Below are positions 10,190-20,399 of a stretch of 64,000 nucleotides of DNA, one piece after another. Position 1 is the first letter of the stretch; every line of letters starts with the position of its first letter. This DNA is from Petaurus breviceps papuanus (taxonomy: Eukaryota; Chordata; Mammalia; Diprotodontia; Petauridae), in the NCBI GenBank assembly GCA_028583685.1, contig JAMXIF010000031.1, positions 3,018,868 through 3,082,867 of the forward strand. The letters run 5' to 3'. The position numbers and the translations under genes are program-made. The notes beneath the pieces are model-generated. The model did no database searches. It was not told where the DNA came from and was given only the letters and a program-made list of their open reading frames with translations.

Positions 10190-11960
10190 TTCTATGAGTT
10201 ACTCTTGGTCCTATTATTAGTGGTTTGAAGACTCTTCATAATAATCTTGAGGGTGGTGCTGGGGTGAGCCCTGGAGGGTCCTATTTATTTCTAAGAGGCT
10301 CTGAGCTTTTCAGTCATCACCCAACCTCATTTGTGGGCATAAGATATGTAATCTCTGTTCACAGATTTCTTATGCCCACACTTAGATGATTCCCTTTCCA
10401 AGGGTTTTCAGAGCCTGCACTGGGTGATTGGCTCGGGTCGCCTACATAAAATGCTTTATTCCCAATCCAAACCAAGATTATCCAAAAGCATCACAAGTCT
10501 TTGTTTTAAGCATTTTTAAAAATCCACTTTTCTTTTCTCACTCTTTAACATTCAGAGTGCGTCTACGGCAGGCTCCAGCCTAAGTCTCAGTCCTTATGAA
10601 TAAAACTGTCCGAGGACTGGCGCCTTCTAATTGTCTGCTGGCCACCCTGCAGACTAACAAACGACTCTGCAATCCTCCCCGGTCTATGACATCCCTAGGA
10701 GACCACTGTCCCTCAACACCCTGGCTCCCTGACACTGTCTTATTTTACTGACGGCCAGAGAATTCCTGAATGTCAGCGAAAGTAGTCAAGCAGCTGCTAT
10801 CTTGGAGGGGGCAAGAGGTGGGGAGGAGAAGGCGGTAGAAAGTTCTTCTGGTCCAGGGCCAAGACTTCGGCACCAATTGGCGTCTGTCAGAAGCCTGACC
10901 TCCTGCTGGTTACCACAGCCCTAAGCCTCCTCATCCTCCCCTTGTTTCAGCTTAGGAACTACAAACAGACCCTTGTACTGGGAAAGATTCCTCCACCACC
11001 TACCCTCCAAGCCTCCCTCCTGCTCCCCAGCCCCTCCTCATCCCCCCAGTTACTGAGGAGACAGTGATTTAGTGTGGGAAGCACAAAGGCGCCTAAAATG
11101 CCTTGTGGTGTTGTTGGGGTTTGGTTTTTTCTTTAGACAATCCCCCAGACTGTAAGGGAAGGCATATCACATCGTACACCTTTACAATTTGGGGGGGGGG
11201 GCTAAAATTAATCTCAAAAACAGCTTTCAAAGGGGGAACGAAGTTACAACAGGGCAAGTGGGCCAATCATCTCATGTGTCCATGGGCTTCATGGAGGTGC
11301 TATGTAAAAACCCCCGGCTTTGGGGGTCAAGACTTGTATTCAAATGCTGCCTTTGCTGCCTGGGAGAGCTGAAGTAATAGGTTCCTCACTATTAGGCAAT
11401 TAGACTGGATGCGCTCTAGACTCTTGTTTCCAGTTCTAAGTCCTAAAACTTTCTGTCTTTTTAGTGGCAGTTGGCAGAGCTACTGTCTTCTCATCACCAT
11501 CCCCTCTGCCATCTCCTGCCCAGCATCACTGCCCAGCCAGCAGCATTCGAGTCCCTAGGGATGGCTCTGTCAAATGGAATGATGCCCCTCTGCTGGCTTA
11601 GCAATGGATAGCTGCCTCTGCTGAAAACATTAAGGAAGGTCTCTACATGCCCGCTGATTGATAACATGCCCCAGAAAAATACCTGTCCTCGTGGAGCCCA
11701 GACGTCTTTCTTCCTAACCTGGGGTCAGGATGTTCTAAACTCTGACTATTTACATGCAAGTGACAGGATTTTTCTGTTTCCTTCCGTGGCACGGCTTGGA
11801 AGGGCTTTCCCCCACTGCATCAAGTTCTTTATTGAGCCCTGAAGAACCTAAAGAAATGACTCAGGATGAATGTGTGTATTCATGGGAAAGGAAGAGGAAG
11901 TTTTTCTTACCATTTTGTCTCCTTTCTCCTATTAGAAGCTTGAGCTGGTGCCCAACCACA
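10190..11960. other. Long unique non-coding block
   Basis: About 1.8 kb without a recognised repeat. It contains a hairpin at 10332-10380, a GC-richer stretch at about 10560-10700 and 10850-11060, and a G10 run at 11190-11199. Open frames of 62 to 89 codons at 11103-11377 overlap in two phases and have no domain. Unique DNA of this length in so repeat-dense a window makes it a candidate for conserved non-coding sequence. Confidence 0.45.
10332..10380. repeat. Inverted repeat (hairpin) in unique DNA
   Basis: TGTGGGCATAAGA (10332-10344) pairs perfectly with TCTTATGCCCACA (10368-10380). Inside, AATCTCTG and CACAGATT add a 7-of-8 stem after a 5-base bulge, leaving a tiny loop. Confidence 0.85.
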
Positions 11961-11961
11961 G

Positions 11962-12030
11962 CAACATAGCCCTTAGCATAGGGTCTGGCACACAGCAGGT
12001 CCTTAATAAATGTCTGCTGACAACTTGAAA
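11962..12030 (+). mobile_element. L2-type LINE 3' tail
   Basis: TAGCATAGGGTCTGGCACAC, AGCAGGTCCTTAATAAATG and CTGCTGA form a short tail fragment. Confidence 0.65.
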
Positions 12031-12179
12031 TATGTGAAGCTTGTCTTTTGGTGACTTCAATTCTTGATCCTTATTTTTTAGTGGCTTTCCATTGTTTCCT
12101 CCCTGCTTCCTTCCTTCCCTCCCCTTTCAGGCATCTTATGTTCAAGAAAGGATTTAGAACTCACACTACACTGTACAGA

Positions 12180-12340
12180 ACCTACAATACTATTATGCCA
12201 TATACTATAACTTTAATATAAGCATAATATGTAATTAAAATCCATTTATATAATGCATAAATATTATATGAAATATAACATTTATATTATATAAAATGTA
12301 ACATAAATAACTTCTGAAGCATACTTTGCCTACTTTAAAA
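12180..12340. repeat. AT-rich low-complexity tract
   Basis: The tract is made of TAATAT/ATATAA words with no family match. Confidence 0.6.
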
Positions 12341-12711
12341 TAGGTCTAGTTTAAGAAAATAAAAGCAACTCAGACATTTAAGCATTACCTATTCCAGGGG
12401 AGGATCTTACTTTTTAAGGGGAATACAAGACTAGTTAAAGGAATGAAACTCTAAAGATAGAATTTCATGCCCTGCTGAACAGGTAGAGGGAAGTATAAGG
12501 GCATCAGGATTCTTTCTAGGTTGATCCTACAATCATATCACACAGGTAATTCTGCCTACCAGAATTATGTGGCAACAGTATTCCCACATCTTCATCAATA
12601 CCACTCCCTAATCTCCCAAATTGACAACCAAGGTATTCACTATTAAGGCTTAACACCTGCCTCCTGGGTTGTTGTGAGAATAGGGACCAGACCTATGATT
12701 TCATTGGTGTT

Positions 12712-12876
12712 AAGTGAGGAAATTCTCTCTATCAGTTCAGGGCAGCACCTTCTCTGCAATTTAGAGTCTCAGAGAGTTGCCTAGGCTTGTAACACTGGAT
12801 GGGAAATGACTTGCCTGGGGTCAAATAGCCAGGGCTTTGAGTTTAACTCCCTAGCCAATATACTACATGGCCTCCC
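12712..12876 (-). mobile_element. Diverged tRNA-derived SINE
   Basis: GAAATGACTTGCCTGGGGTC, TTTGAGTTTAACTCCCTAGC and TACTACATGGCC follow the reversed head of a marsupial SINE. The upstream GAGTCTCAGAGAGTTGCC suggests a family other than the A-tailed one. Confidence 0.5.
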
Positions 12877-12892
12877 TATATTTCTTCTCTGT

Positions 12893-13166
12893 ATAATAAT
12901 AATAATAGCTAACATTTATATAGTGCTTATAATGTGCCAGGCACTGTACTAAATGCTTTACAAGCATTCTCATTTGATCCTCATAATAATGCTGAAAGAG
13001 TAGGTGATATTATTTTCCTCATTTTCCAGATGAAGAAACTGAGGCAAAACAGTTAAGTGACTTGCCCAGGATCACACAACTAGTAAGGATCTTAGGCTGG
13101 ATTTGAACTCAAGTCTTCCTGACTCCAGGCCCTACACTCTATCTAACTGCACCACCTGGCCGCCCT
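12893..13166 (-). mobile_element. THER1/MIR-family SINE, near full length
   Basis: The whole reversed element is readable: AATAATAGCTAACATTTATA, GTGCCAGGCACTGTACTAAA, TTTGATCCTCATAATAATGC, GATGAAGAAACTGAGGCAAA, GTTAAGTGACTTGCCCAGGA, TTGAACTCAAGTCTTCCTGA and CACCACCTGGCCGCC. It is among the best-preserved THER1 copies in the window. Confidence 0.9.
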
Positions 13167-13189
13167 ACATTTAATAAATATTTATTGAA

Positions 13190-14150
13190 TCACATTCCTC
13201 TTAGAGGGCTACTTTATTCATTTCCACTGTAAGTTTTGATAATTTATATTTTTGAAGATAATGTATATGTTTTAAGTTATCTCAATTCTCAGATATATTT
13301 TAGTAGTGGTACTCGCTTATTCTTGGCTTCTTTTGTTTGCTATGATCTCTCCTTTTTTATTTATAATTTGGTTAACATATGCTTTCTGTATCCTTTTATC
13401 ATTGCTAATAATAATTTATGTACTAAAAGTGTTCTCATTTATAAGAATATACTTTAGTAGTAATATTCACTTTTAATATTCTTAGCTTTGTTATGATCTC
13501 TTCATTTATAATTCTGCTAAATATGTCTTCTATTCTTTTTTCATTGCTAATACTTTGTCAGTTTTACTGTTTAAAAAGCTAGTGTTTTATTTATTAATTG
13601 TTATTTCATATTCCATTATTTATTTCTGCTTTTTATAATATTTTATGATTTGTCTCTCATTTTTTTTTTCCTTTCAGGCTGCTCCTTTGTTCCTTTTCCT
13701 GTGTCTAAATTTAGGTATGATCTTTATTCATCTATTTTTTATCTCCTCCTTTCTTATTAATGTTGACACTCAGGGACATAATTTTGCCTCTAAGAATTGT
13801 TTTGGCTACATTTGATAGATTTTGATATGTGGTGTTATTGCTGTCATGGTCTTTTAAATGCTCTGTGATTAAGTTTTTTTCTCTTTTAGTCTAATTGTTA
13901 GATTAAAATTTTTTTCATGTAGTATTATAAGTTTTGTTCATGTCATAACAATTTGATTCTTATTTTACTACACAGTAGTTGGAAAATAGCACATGCATAA
14001 TTTCTGCCATGTTGAATTTACATAGAGCTTCTCTGTGACCTAATAAAGAAGCATTTGTGATTGATCTACGTATATCTGAAGAGAATCAGTATTGCCAACT
14101 TCTCCCATTTAGTTCTCTCCATAGGTCTACTAATTCCAATTTATTGAATA
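13190..14150 (-). mobile_element. L1 ORF2 fragment in reverse orientation
   Basis: Reversed ORF2 text includes GACATAATTTTGCCTCTAAG, GGCTACATTTGATAGATTTT and GCTCTGTGATTAAG. Two diverged copies of one roughly 120-bp stretch lie in tandem (about 13298-13420 and 13452-13556). A sense L1 piece follows, again as in 5' inversion. Confidence 0.7.
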
Positions 14151-14154
14151 AGCA

Positions 14155-14600
14155 TTTCAACCTCATGAATAATCATACAGATGCAAATTAAAACAACTTT
14201 AATGTGTCACCTCATACTCATCAAACTGGCAAAGTTAATTGAAAGCAATGAAACTCAATTCTGGCAGGCTTTTAGACAAACAGGACCATTCATTCTTTTC
14301 TGGTGGAACTGTGAAACGTGAAACTTTTGGGAGACCAAATTCATAGAATAAAGAAAAAGCAACAAAATTAATGATGGCCTTTAACCCAATCATTTTATTG
14401 TTGGGGATAGATCTCCAAAGTGCTATCAAAAAACCATGAAAAGAGCTAGCTAGTAAAAGATATTATTCATGGCAGTTTTATTTGTAATTGCAAAAACTGT
14501 AAAGAATCAATCTAAACACATATCCCAAAACAGGGGAAAATGAACTAAATAAATTGTTACATTAATCTAGTCAAATACTATGATGCAATTAATTAGTATT
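14155..14600 (+). mobile_element. L1 ORF2 C-terminal fragment, sense
   Basis: AGATGCAAATTAAAACAACT, CACCTCATACTCATCAAACT, TCTTTTCTGGTGGAACTGTG and TTCATGGCAGTTTTATTTGT line up with the end of L1 ORF2 (CACACCAGTTAGAATGGC ... GTTGGTGGGACTGT in human L1). No frame is intact. Confidence 0.7.
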
Positions 14601-14763
14601 ATTTAGTAAGCAACAACAAATATTTAGTAAGCACTATTACATGATATACTGTTCTAGGTGCTAGAGATACAAAGACAAAATGAAACAGTTCCTGCATTCA
14701 AGGAGTTTATACTGCTTGGTGGACGAAATAGCATATAAATAATAAGTTTACAAAGAATATATA

Positions 14764-14930
14764 GGGGTGGCTAGGTGGCACTGTGAATAGAGCACTGGCC
14801 CTGAAGTCAGGAGGACCTGAGTTCAAATCTGAACTCAGACACAACACAAAAAACAAGCTGTGTGACCTTGGGCAAGTCACTTAATCCCAATTGCCCTACC
14901 TTCCCCCCTCCAAAAAGCAAAAAAAAAAAA
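14764..14930 (+). mobile_element. Short A-tailed SINE inserted in L2
   Basis: GGGGTGGCTAGGTGGCACTG head, GAGCACTGGCCCTGAAGTC, GACACAACACAAAAAACAAG, TTGGGCAAGTCACTTAATCC and CCTCCAAAAAGCAAAAA tail. Similar AAGAATATATA-like sequence on both sides is the target duplication. Confidence 0.9.
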
Positions 14931-15134
14931 GAAAATATATAGAAAGATAAAAGGAAATTCTGGAGCAAGAGGGAATCAGAAAATTCTTAATAAAGGAAGT
15001 GTTGGCTGAACTGAATTTGGAAAGAAACAAGAGAACTTAAGAGTCAGAGGTGAGAGAGTGCATTCCAGGCATGGGAGACAGCCAGTGCAAAGGTTGGAGA
15101 TGGGTATGTGAAGAATGGTAAGAAGGCAGAAAAG

Positions 15135-15138
<4 letters not shown>

Positions 15139-15192
<54 letters not shown>

Positions 15193-15224
15193 TTACCACA
15201 CACATACACACACACACACACACG
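15139..15224. repeat. Compound (CT)n and (CA)n microsatellite
   Basis: About 50 bases of CT repeats, a short GCATTTACCACACACATA spacer, then CA repeats. The RERERE-rich frame on the minus strand is only this repeat translated. Confidence 0.95.
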
Positions 15225-15404
15225 TAAAGGCTAAAAAAGTAGGTTGAATCCAAGTTGTAAATTACTTTAAATGCCAAAACAGATGAGTTTATATTTTATC
15301 CAAGAGGCAAAAGGGAAATTATCGAGTAGGGGAGTGACAAGACCAGCTCTGGGCTTTAGGAAAACCACTTGGGTAATTGTGTAGAAAATGGATTAGGGAA
15401 GGTA

Positions 15405-15650
15405 ACAAGCATTTATTAGGCACCTACTATGTGCCAGGCACTGTATTTTACAAATATTATCTGATTTGATCCTCACATCCTCACCCCTGGGAGGTAGATG
15501 CTATTATTATCCTTATTTTACAGTTAAGAAACCTGAGGTAGATTGTGTTTAAATGGTGTGGGGTTATACAGTTTGTTGGAGTCTGAGACTGAATTTGAAC
15601 TTAGGTCTCCTAACTGCAGGTCCAGCCACTGTGTCAGCTACTACCCTGAT
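15405..15650 (-). mobile_element. THER1/MIR-family SINE inserted in L2
   Basis: AACAAGCATTTATTAGGCAC, CTATGTGCCAGGCACTGTAT, TTGATCCTCACATCCTCACC, CTATTATTATCCTTATTTTA and GAATTTGAACTTAGGTCTCC mark the reversed element. L2 text continues on both sides. Confidence 0.8.
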
Positions 15651-16102
15651 TAGATGAGAAGGAGACAGGAAAGAGGTGATGAGGGACTGGACTAGGGGTG
15701 TGGCTATGTGAATAGCGAGAAGGGGTCAGATTTGAGACTTGCAATGGAGGTAGAAATAATAAAATTTGGCAACTGATAGCACATATGAAATAAAAAGGGA
15801 GTCAAGGATAATGTTGAGGTTGAAAACCTAGTAGACTGGAAAGATAATGATCCCTTTGACTTTTGAGAAATAGGTAAGTTTAGAAGAGAGGTGGGTTTGA
15901 AAAGGGAAAAGATAATGAGTTCTCTTTGAGATATGCTGAGTTTGAGATGTCTATGGGACACTTTGATATATCCAATAGACAGTTGGTGACTTAAGATTAA
16001 ACCTTCAGAAAGAGAATAGGGCTGGATATAGGGAATTGGAAATTATCTGTATGGAGATGATAATAAAACCCATGGACACTGATGAGGTCAGGTCAATAAG
16101 CA

Positions 16103-16400
16103 TGAGAAATAAACACAGACTTTCATGAAATGATGCAAGGAAAAAAAAAAAACGAGCCAGAAGAGAGTAAATACTATATGGGGAAAAATGAATGGGAACA
16201 AATGGACAAAGAATTCTATACAAATTCTAATACAAAGACAGAGACCTGGAGTAACTGTAAAGTTGTATTATAGGTACAGAAATTAATTTACTTAAATGTA
16301 AACAGGTGCAAAACATGTTTGTGTTTATATTTAATGTTATTTATAATAAGTCATTTTTAAAAAGTGGGTAGGGGCTCTTTCTTATATATTTTGCTTGGGG
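16103..16400. other. AT-rich block, possibly a decayed L1 3' end
   Basis: TTCATGAAATGATGCAAGG and the AT-rich text after it recall an L1 3' UTR, but I cannot align it with confidence. Confidence 0.35.
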
Positions 16401-17590
16401 ACTCAGAATTGAAACCACATTTGATCTAGCACTGCTTATCTGAAACATATCAATTTCACTTCCTCCAGGGTCTCATCTTCCCAATGGAAGTAACAAACAC
16501 TAATTAATACTCTTACAGGTTTCCAATGAAGGAATTCCAGGCAACACCAAGAAGGTGTGTGTATGTGTGTGTCTGGGAGGTAGTAGTGAAGATTTCCAGC
16601 ATCCCTGAAATGCTACTATTAATCAGTGACCATTTACTCTATTTATAAAATGGGCCCTGTTCAGAATGACGTCTGAATGTGAGGTTTGTACACTCTGAAT
16701 GTCCTTGGCAGTCTTAAAGGCACTTGAACCAATGCAGAAATCATGAAATGTGCCTAGCAAACCATAGGTAAAAGGAATCTTAACTTGCTGTCTAGATACA
16801 ATTTCATTCATTATTACATTGGAACATTTTCTTGCTATGGCTACAGATTATCTTTTTCACCCTCTTGTGGTAAATTTTAACTACTCTCATTGGGTTCACT
16901 CAATGAATTTTGCTTTCCAAAGAGCCCTCCCATAATATCTCCTCCAACTTGTATCTCTGAACCTTGGTTCAACATTGTCCTATATCTTTGGAGGAAAGGT
17001 CAAGAAACAACCAGGATTATAATGTGAAGGCTGCAGCTACTGAAAAAGATTTTAAAAGAAGTATCTGGGCCTTAGCTAAAATAACAACAACAAAACCATA
17101 CTAACTTTAGTGGTTGGTTATTGTTCCTCTCTTGGCTGCCATTTTTCTTTGGACTCAGCAACACCCTTCATAGGATATACTTTGAGGAGTCTCACCACAG
17201 GAGGCAAGGCAGCGGCTGTTTTTGCTTTTTAATACCTAGCCTCTCCTGTTGTGAGATCCTGACCCTGGATCCCCACACCCCAGCTGCTCTGGAGTAATGC
17301 AACTGGGCTTGCTATGTACAAGCTTCATTTAGTAAGTAACTTTAATGAATACCACTGTATGTGTCACCCATCTGTCAGTATGGGATAAATCATGTTAATA
17401 TAATCAAGGATAGCCTTAAGAGGGAAAATACATTTTGAAAAAATAAAAATGAAGAGGCAACTCTGTTCATCTTGCCTTGGTGATGATGGAAAAAGTGTAA
17501 GGTAACAGAAGGACAAAGTAATGAGATGATGGTAGGTATGGCAGGTATGGCCTCTGGGGTTGTTGTTTTATATATACGCATTGTCAGAGC
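16400..17590. other. Unique non-coding block
   Basis: No repeat is recognised apart from a short (TG)n at about 16553-16575. Open frames of 62 and 75 codons on minus have no domain. Confidence 0.45.
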
Positions 17591-17592
17591 TA

Positions 17593-18019
17593 CCGTGTTT
17601 CCCCAATAATAAGACACTGTCTTATTATTTTTTTTGGACAGAAAAACACCAGAGGGCTTATTTTCAGGGGAGGGCTTATTTTCATGAACATTGACAGCAA
17701 TTTTAATAAACAGGTAAATGTGAACAAAAAAATGTACCTTTATTCAATAAGCAAATCACTGGGGAAGAACAGGATGATGCGCTCACTGCTGCAGCTCTGA
17801 TTGGATGCAGCTCAGAGCAGGGCGTGCATTTCACCGGGGGGGGCGGACACGGTGCATACAGAGGGTACCGTAATGTAGGGTGTAGCGCAGGGGATCACCT
17901 TCACTACAGTAGCAATCTCAATAGAACTTATTTTCGGGGGAGGGCTTATTTTCGAGGAATCTTACACAGTAAGGGAAGGGCTTATTTTCGGGATAGGTCT
18001 TATTATCGGGGAAACACGG
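17593..18019. mobile_element. TA-flanked MITE with CCGTGTTTCCCC inverted ends
   Basis: The ends are CCGTGTTTCCCCAATAATAA (left) and TTATTATCGGGGAAACACGG (right), inverted to each other, with TA on both sides (17591-17592 and 18020-18021), as in Tc1/mariner-type target duplication. Six copies of a CTTATTTTC-like motif, most followed by GGG, crowd the two subterminal regions. No transposase frame is present in 427 bp, so it is non-autonomous. Family name is uncertain; I have seen this end sequence in other vertebrates. Confidence 0.85.
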
Positions 18020-18021
18020 TA

Positions 18022-18325
18022 ACAGCTTCTGCTGATTGTCTCCTTGAACAACTTAGTCACAGTAAGGTTGGGGACAGTTCTAAATAGAAATCTTAATGAA
18101 GAGAAATTTACTTATGCATGTCTACTAATCACATCTTTTGTAGTCAGTTTTTAAGAGAAAAAGACAAAGGACAGGTGGTGGGATGCCTTGGGTTTCCTAC
18201 ACTTTTGGTCTGGCCTTATATATAAACCTTCCACATCTCTGTTTCTAGTCCTGAATGGTGTGAATTTATGTTCAGAGTGGTGACATTAAGGCCCTATAAG
18301 ATACACAGTCTTCTGTAAGAAACAA
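18022..18325. other. Unique non-coding sequence
   Basis: No repeat or gene is recognised between the MITE and the L1 3' end. Confidence 0.4.
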
Positions 18326-18408
18326 TGAATACGAAGAATGTAGAGAAGGATAGACAGATTTACGTGAAGTAATATATAATGAAATAAACAGAGGCAAGAA
18401 AACAATAT

Positions 18409-18600
18409 AGGGGGTGGCTAGGTGGCACAGTGAGTAAAGCACCGGCCCTGGAGTCAGGAGGACCTGGGTTCGGATTCAGCCTTAGACACTGGACACATAC
18501 ACACAAAAACTAGCCATGTGACCTTGGGCAAGTCACTTAACCCCAATTGCCCTATCCTCCCCCCTCCAAAAAAGCAAAAAAAAAGAAAAAAGAAAAGAAA
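18409..18600 (+). mobile_element. Short A-tailed SINE with perfect 12-bp duplication
   Basis: GGGGTGGCTAGGTGGCACAG head, AGCACCGGCCCTGGAGTCAG, ACACACAAAAACTAGCCATG and CCCTCCAAAAAAGCAAAAA tail with AAAG repeats. AGAAAACAATAT is repeated exactly at 18397-18408 and 18601-18612, so it is a fairly young insertion. Confidence 0.95.
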
Positions 18601-18627
18601 AGAAAACAATATGCCAAGTGACTATAC

Positions 18628-18830
18628 CAGGGATATGGAACCTGTGGCCTGGAGGCCACAGGTGGCCCTCTAGGTCTTCAAGTGTGGCCCTTTGACTGAA
18701 TCCAAACCTTACAAAACAAATCCCTTTAGGAAAAGGATTTGTTCTGTAAAACTTGGACTCAGTCAAAAAGCCATACCCGAGGACCTAGAAGGCCACATGG
18801 GGTCTCCAGGCTGCAGGTTCCCCAACCCTG
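18628..18830. mobile_element. Palindromic hAT MITE (OposCharlie-like)
   Basis: The left end CAGGGATATGGAACCTGTGG and right end CTGCAGGTTCCCCAACCCTG are inverted. The two halves pair along nearly their full length (AGGTCTTCAAGTGTGGCC against the GAGGACCTAGAAGGCCAC side). Flanks GACTATAC and GAGTACAC form a diverged 8-bp duplication, the hAT size. 203 bp and no transposase. A sister copy lies at 54373-54571. Confidence 0.88.
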
Positions 18831-19434
18831 GAGTACACCAATGTAAATGGAATGAGTAACCACCACAATACAACAAGAAACGAATGTTACAAAATTACAA
18901 AGAACAAATTTGGCCCCCAAGAAGAGGTATCCATTCCTTAGCAGAGATATGTGTTTGGGGGGGGTCCATCCATTGATACAGAGCATTTAATATACATCAG
19001 ATTTTTTCAATTTGTCAATTGGTTTTGCTGAATTTTTTTCTTCCTCTTTACTTTTTTTCTTTAAAAAAAATCATTTGAGAGCCATGGCTCTCAGGAGGGA
19101 TAGGGGGATGGCTACAGGAAGAAATTAAGTGACATAAAAACAAAAGATACCAATAAAATTTATTGTTTTAAAATAACCTCAATCTTCACATAAAAATTCA
19201 CTAATTCAAAACTGTGCTCACACAGACCCTAATTATTAAGGCAAAAAAAATGTAGACACTTTACACAGATTTTCAATATTGCTGTTTGTTTGTTTTTTGT
19301 TTTTCCTTCATTTTCAAAGAGCACCAATAAGTTGAAACAAAAAGGGTTGTGGTGGTTAAAGGTTTAGCCTCTGACAAAACAAACTGCAGGATTTCAGGTA
19401 ATCATACACTGTCTTGTTTTCATTATTTTTTCAT

Positions 19435-19580
19435 GTGCCCCTTTCTTATTTCCCTAGTTAGCTAGCTCCTAAGCTTCTGGAGGGCAGTGACCATCCTCAT
19501 TCTATTTCTCTACATCTCCTACAATGCTCAGCACAATGCCTTGCACAAAATAGGCATGCTATTCACTGATTAAGGCTTTC
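19435..19580 (+). mobile_element. L2-type LINE 3' tail
   Basis: CTTCTGGAGGGCAGTGACCA, TCTCCTACAATGCTCAGCAC and TTGCACAAAATAGGCATGC mark the L2 tail. Confidence 0.6.
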
Positions 19581-19724
19581 TCCCCCGTCTTAGAGACCTT
19601 GGTTCTCTGGCTACCTCTTCCCTAAGTCTAAGCACCTTCCTTTTCCCTTTGTGTATTGGATTGGCTCGAGGCAGGACATTTTCTCAGTGGATTCCGTCTG
19701 TGATGCGGGGTGGCCTTTTCCAAG

Positions 19725-20085
19725 GGTGGACTCCATAAGAACAAAGAGAATCCCAACCTCTGTCTGAAAATGCCCAGTTATGGTAAACTCACCAGCACTG
19801 AGTCAGACTGTTCTGAGTTTGGACAATTCTGCCTGTTGGGATGCTTTTCCTAACATGGAGCCAATATCTGCTTCTCTGCTATTACCACCATTACTACTTG
19901 TTCTGCCCACTGGACCTCAGCAGCAAAAGACATGATAGTCTTTCAAGCACCTGAAGATTGCTGCAGACTTCAGGTTGTTTCACAAGCAACCACTTCTCTC
20001 CCTAAGACTTCTCTTTTTCAGGCTAAATATCCCCAGTTCCTTACAACCAATTTTTGTGAGGTATAGTTTCCAATCCCCCCCTTTG
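19725..20085 (-). mobile_element. L3/CR1-type LINE 3' end
   Basis: CTGTTGGGATGCTTTTCCTA, TTCTGCCCACTGGACCTCAG, TTCAAGCACCTGAAGATTGC, GACTTCTCTTTTTCAGGCTA and AATATCCCCAGTTCCTTACA match the reversed CR1/L3 end, whose bird relatives carry the similar CTTCTCTTCTCCAGGCTGAA. It is diverged, hence old. Confidence 0.7.
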
Positions 20086-20221
20086 TGAAGCCTATGCCTA
20101 AGTAGCAGGTAGTCTTCTAGATTTCATAGTTTGAGGAATATGGCCAAAAGACTGACATAAAAAATATTGCCACAGGTCACAAAATTCCACCCGTAGCATG
20201 TCATTTCTTTGGGCTGAGGTA

Positions 20222-20384
20222 TTTTTTTTTCTTTTTGGAGGGGAGAAGGCAGGGCAATTGGGGTTAAGTGACTTGCCCAAGGTCACAGGGCTAGTAAGTG
20301 TTAAGTGTCTGAGGCCGAATTTGAACTCAGGTCCTCCTGACTCCAGGGCTGGTACTCTACTCACTGCGCCACTAGCCACCCCAT
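20222..20384 (-). mobile_element. Short A-tailed SINE
   Basis: T9 tail, CTTTTTGGAGGGGAGAAGGC, GGGGTTAAGTGACTTGCCCA, TTTGAACTCAGGTCCTCCTG and CCACTAGCCACCCC. Flanks GGCTGAGGTATT and GCCTGAGCTATT are a diverged target duplication. Confidence 0.9.
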
Positions 20385-20399
20385 AGCCTGAGCTATTTT

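Larger units (their letters stand above)
14612..16100 (-). mobile_element. Long reverse-strand L2 LINE, interrupted
   Basis: From the tail (AACAAATATTTAGTAAGCAC, GGTGCTAGAGATACAAAGAC) through GCATTCCAGGCATGGGAGAC, AAATGCCAAAACAGATGAGT, TTAGGAAAACCACTTGGG, AATTTGGCAACTGATAGCAC and GTTTGAGATGTCTATGGGAC to ATGGAGATGATAATAAAACC, this follows L2 antisense well into the reverse-transcriptase region. A SINE (14764-14930), a CT/CA microsatellite and a THER1 (about 15405-15650) have entered it. Confidence 0.8.
18330..19165 (+). mobile_element. L1 3' UTR, interrupted by a SINE and a hAT MITE
   Basis: Pieces at 18330-18408, 18613-18627 and 18839-19165 read as one marsupial L1 3' end: GATAGACAGATTTACGTGAA, CAATGTAAATGGAATGAG, CAAAGAACAAATTTGGCCCC, ATTGGTTTTGCTGAATTTTT and AGATACCAATAAAATTTATT. 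No coding sequence is present. Confidence 0.75.

Noticed and set aside
14976-15277. Frames rich in RERERE and VCVCV
   Set aside because: These are translations of the CT and CA microsatellite within a reversed L2.
17824-18087. 87-codon frame with repeated AYFRG words
   Set aside because: The repeats are translations of the CTTATTTTCGGGG motif in the TA-flanked MITE.
20098-20386. Open frames with LGLSDLPKVT..VSVKC and ALESGGPEFKSGLRHLTLTS peptides, recurring at 3343, 6981, 24876, 32755, 36933, 40367 and 42251
   Set aside because: They are the two strands of the same tRNA-derived SINE translated. The similarity comes from shared repeat DNA and does not indicate a gene family.
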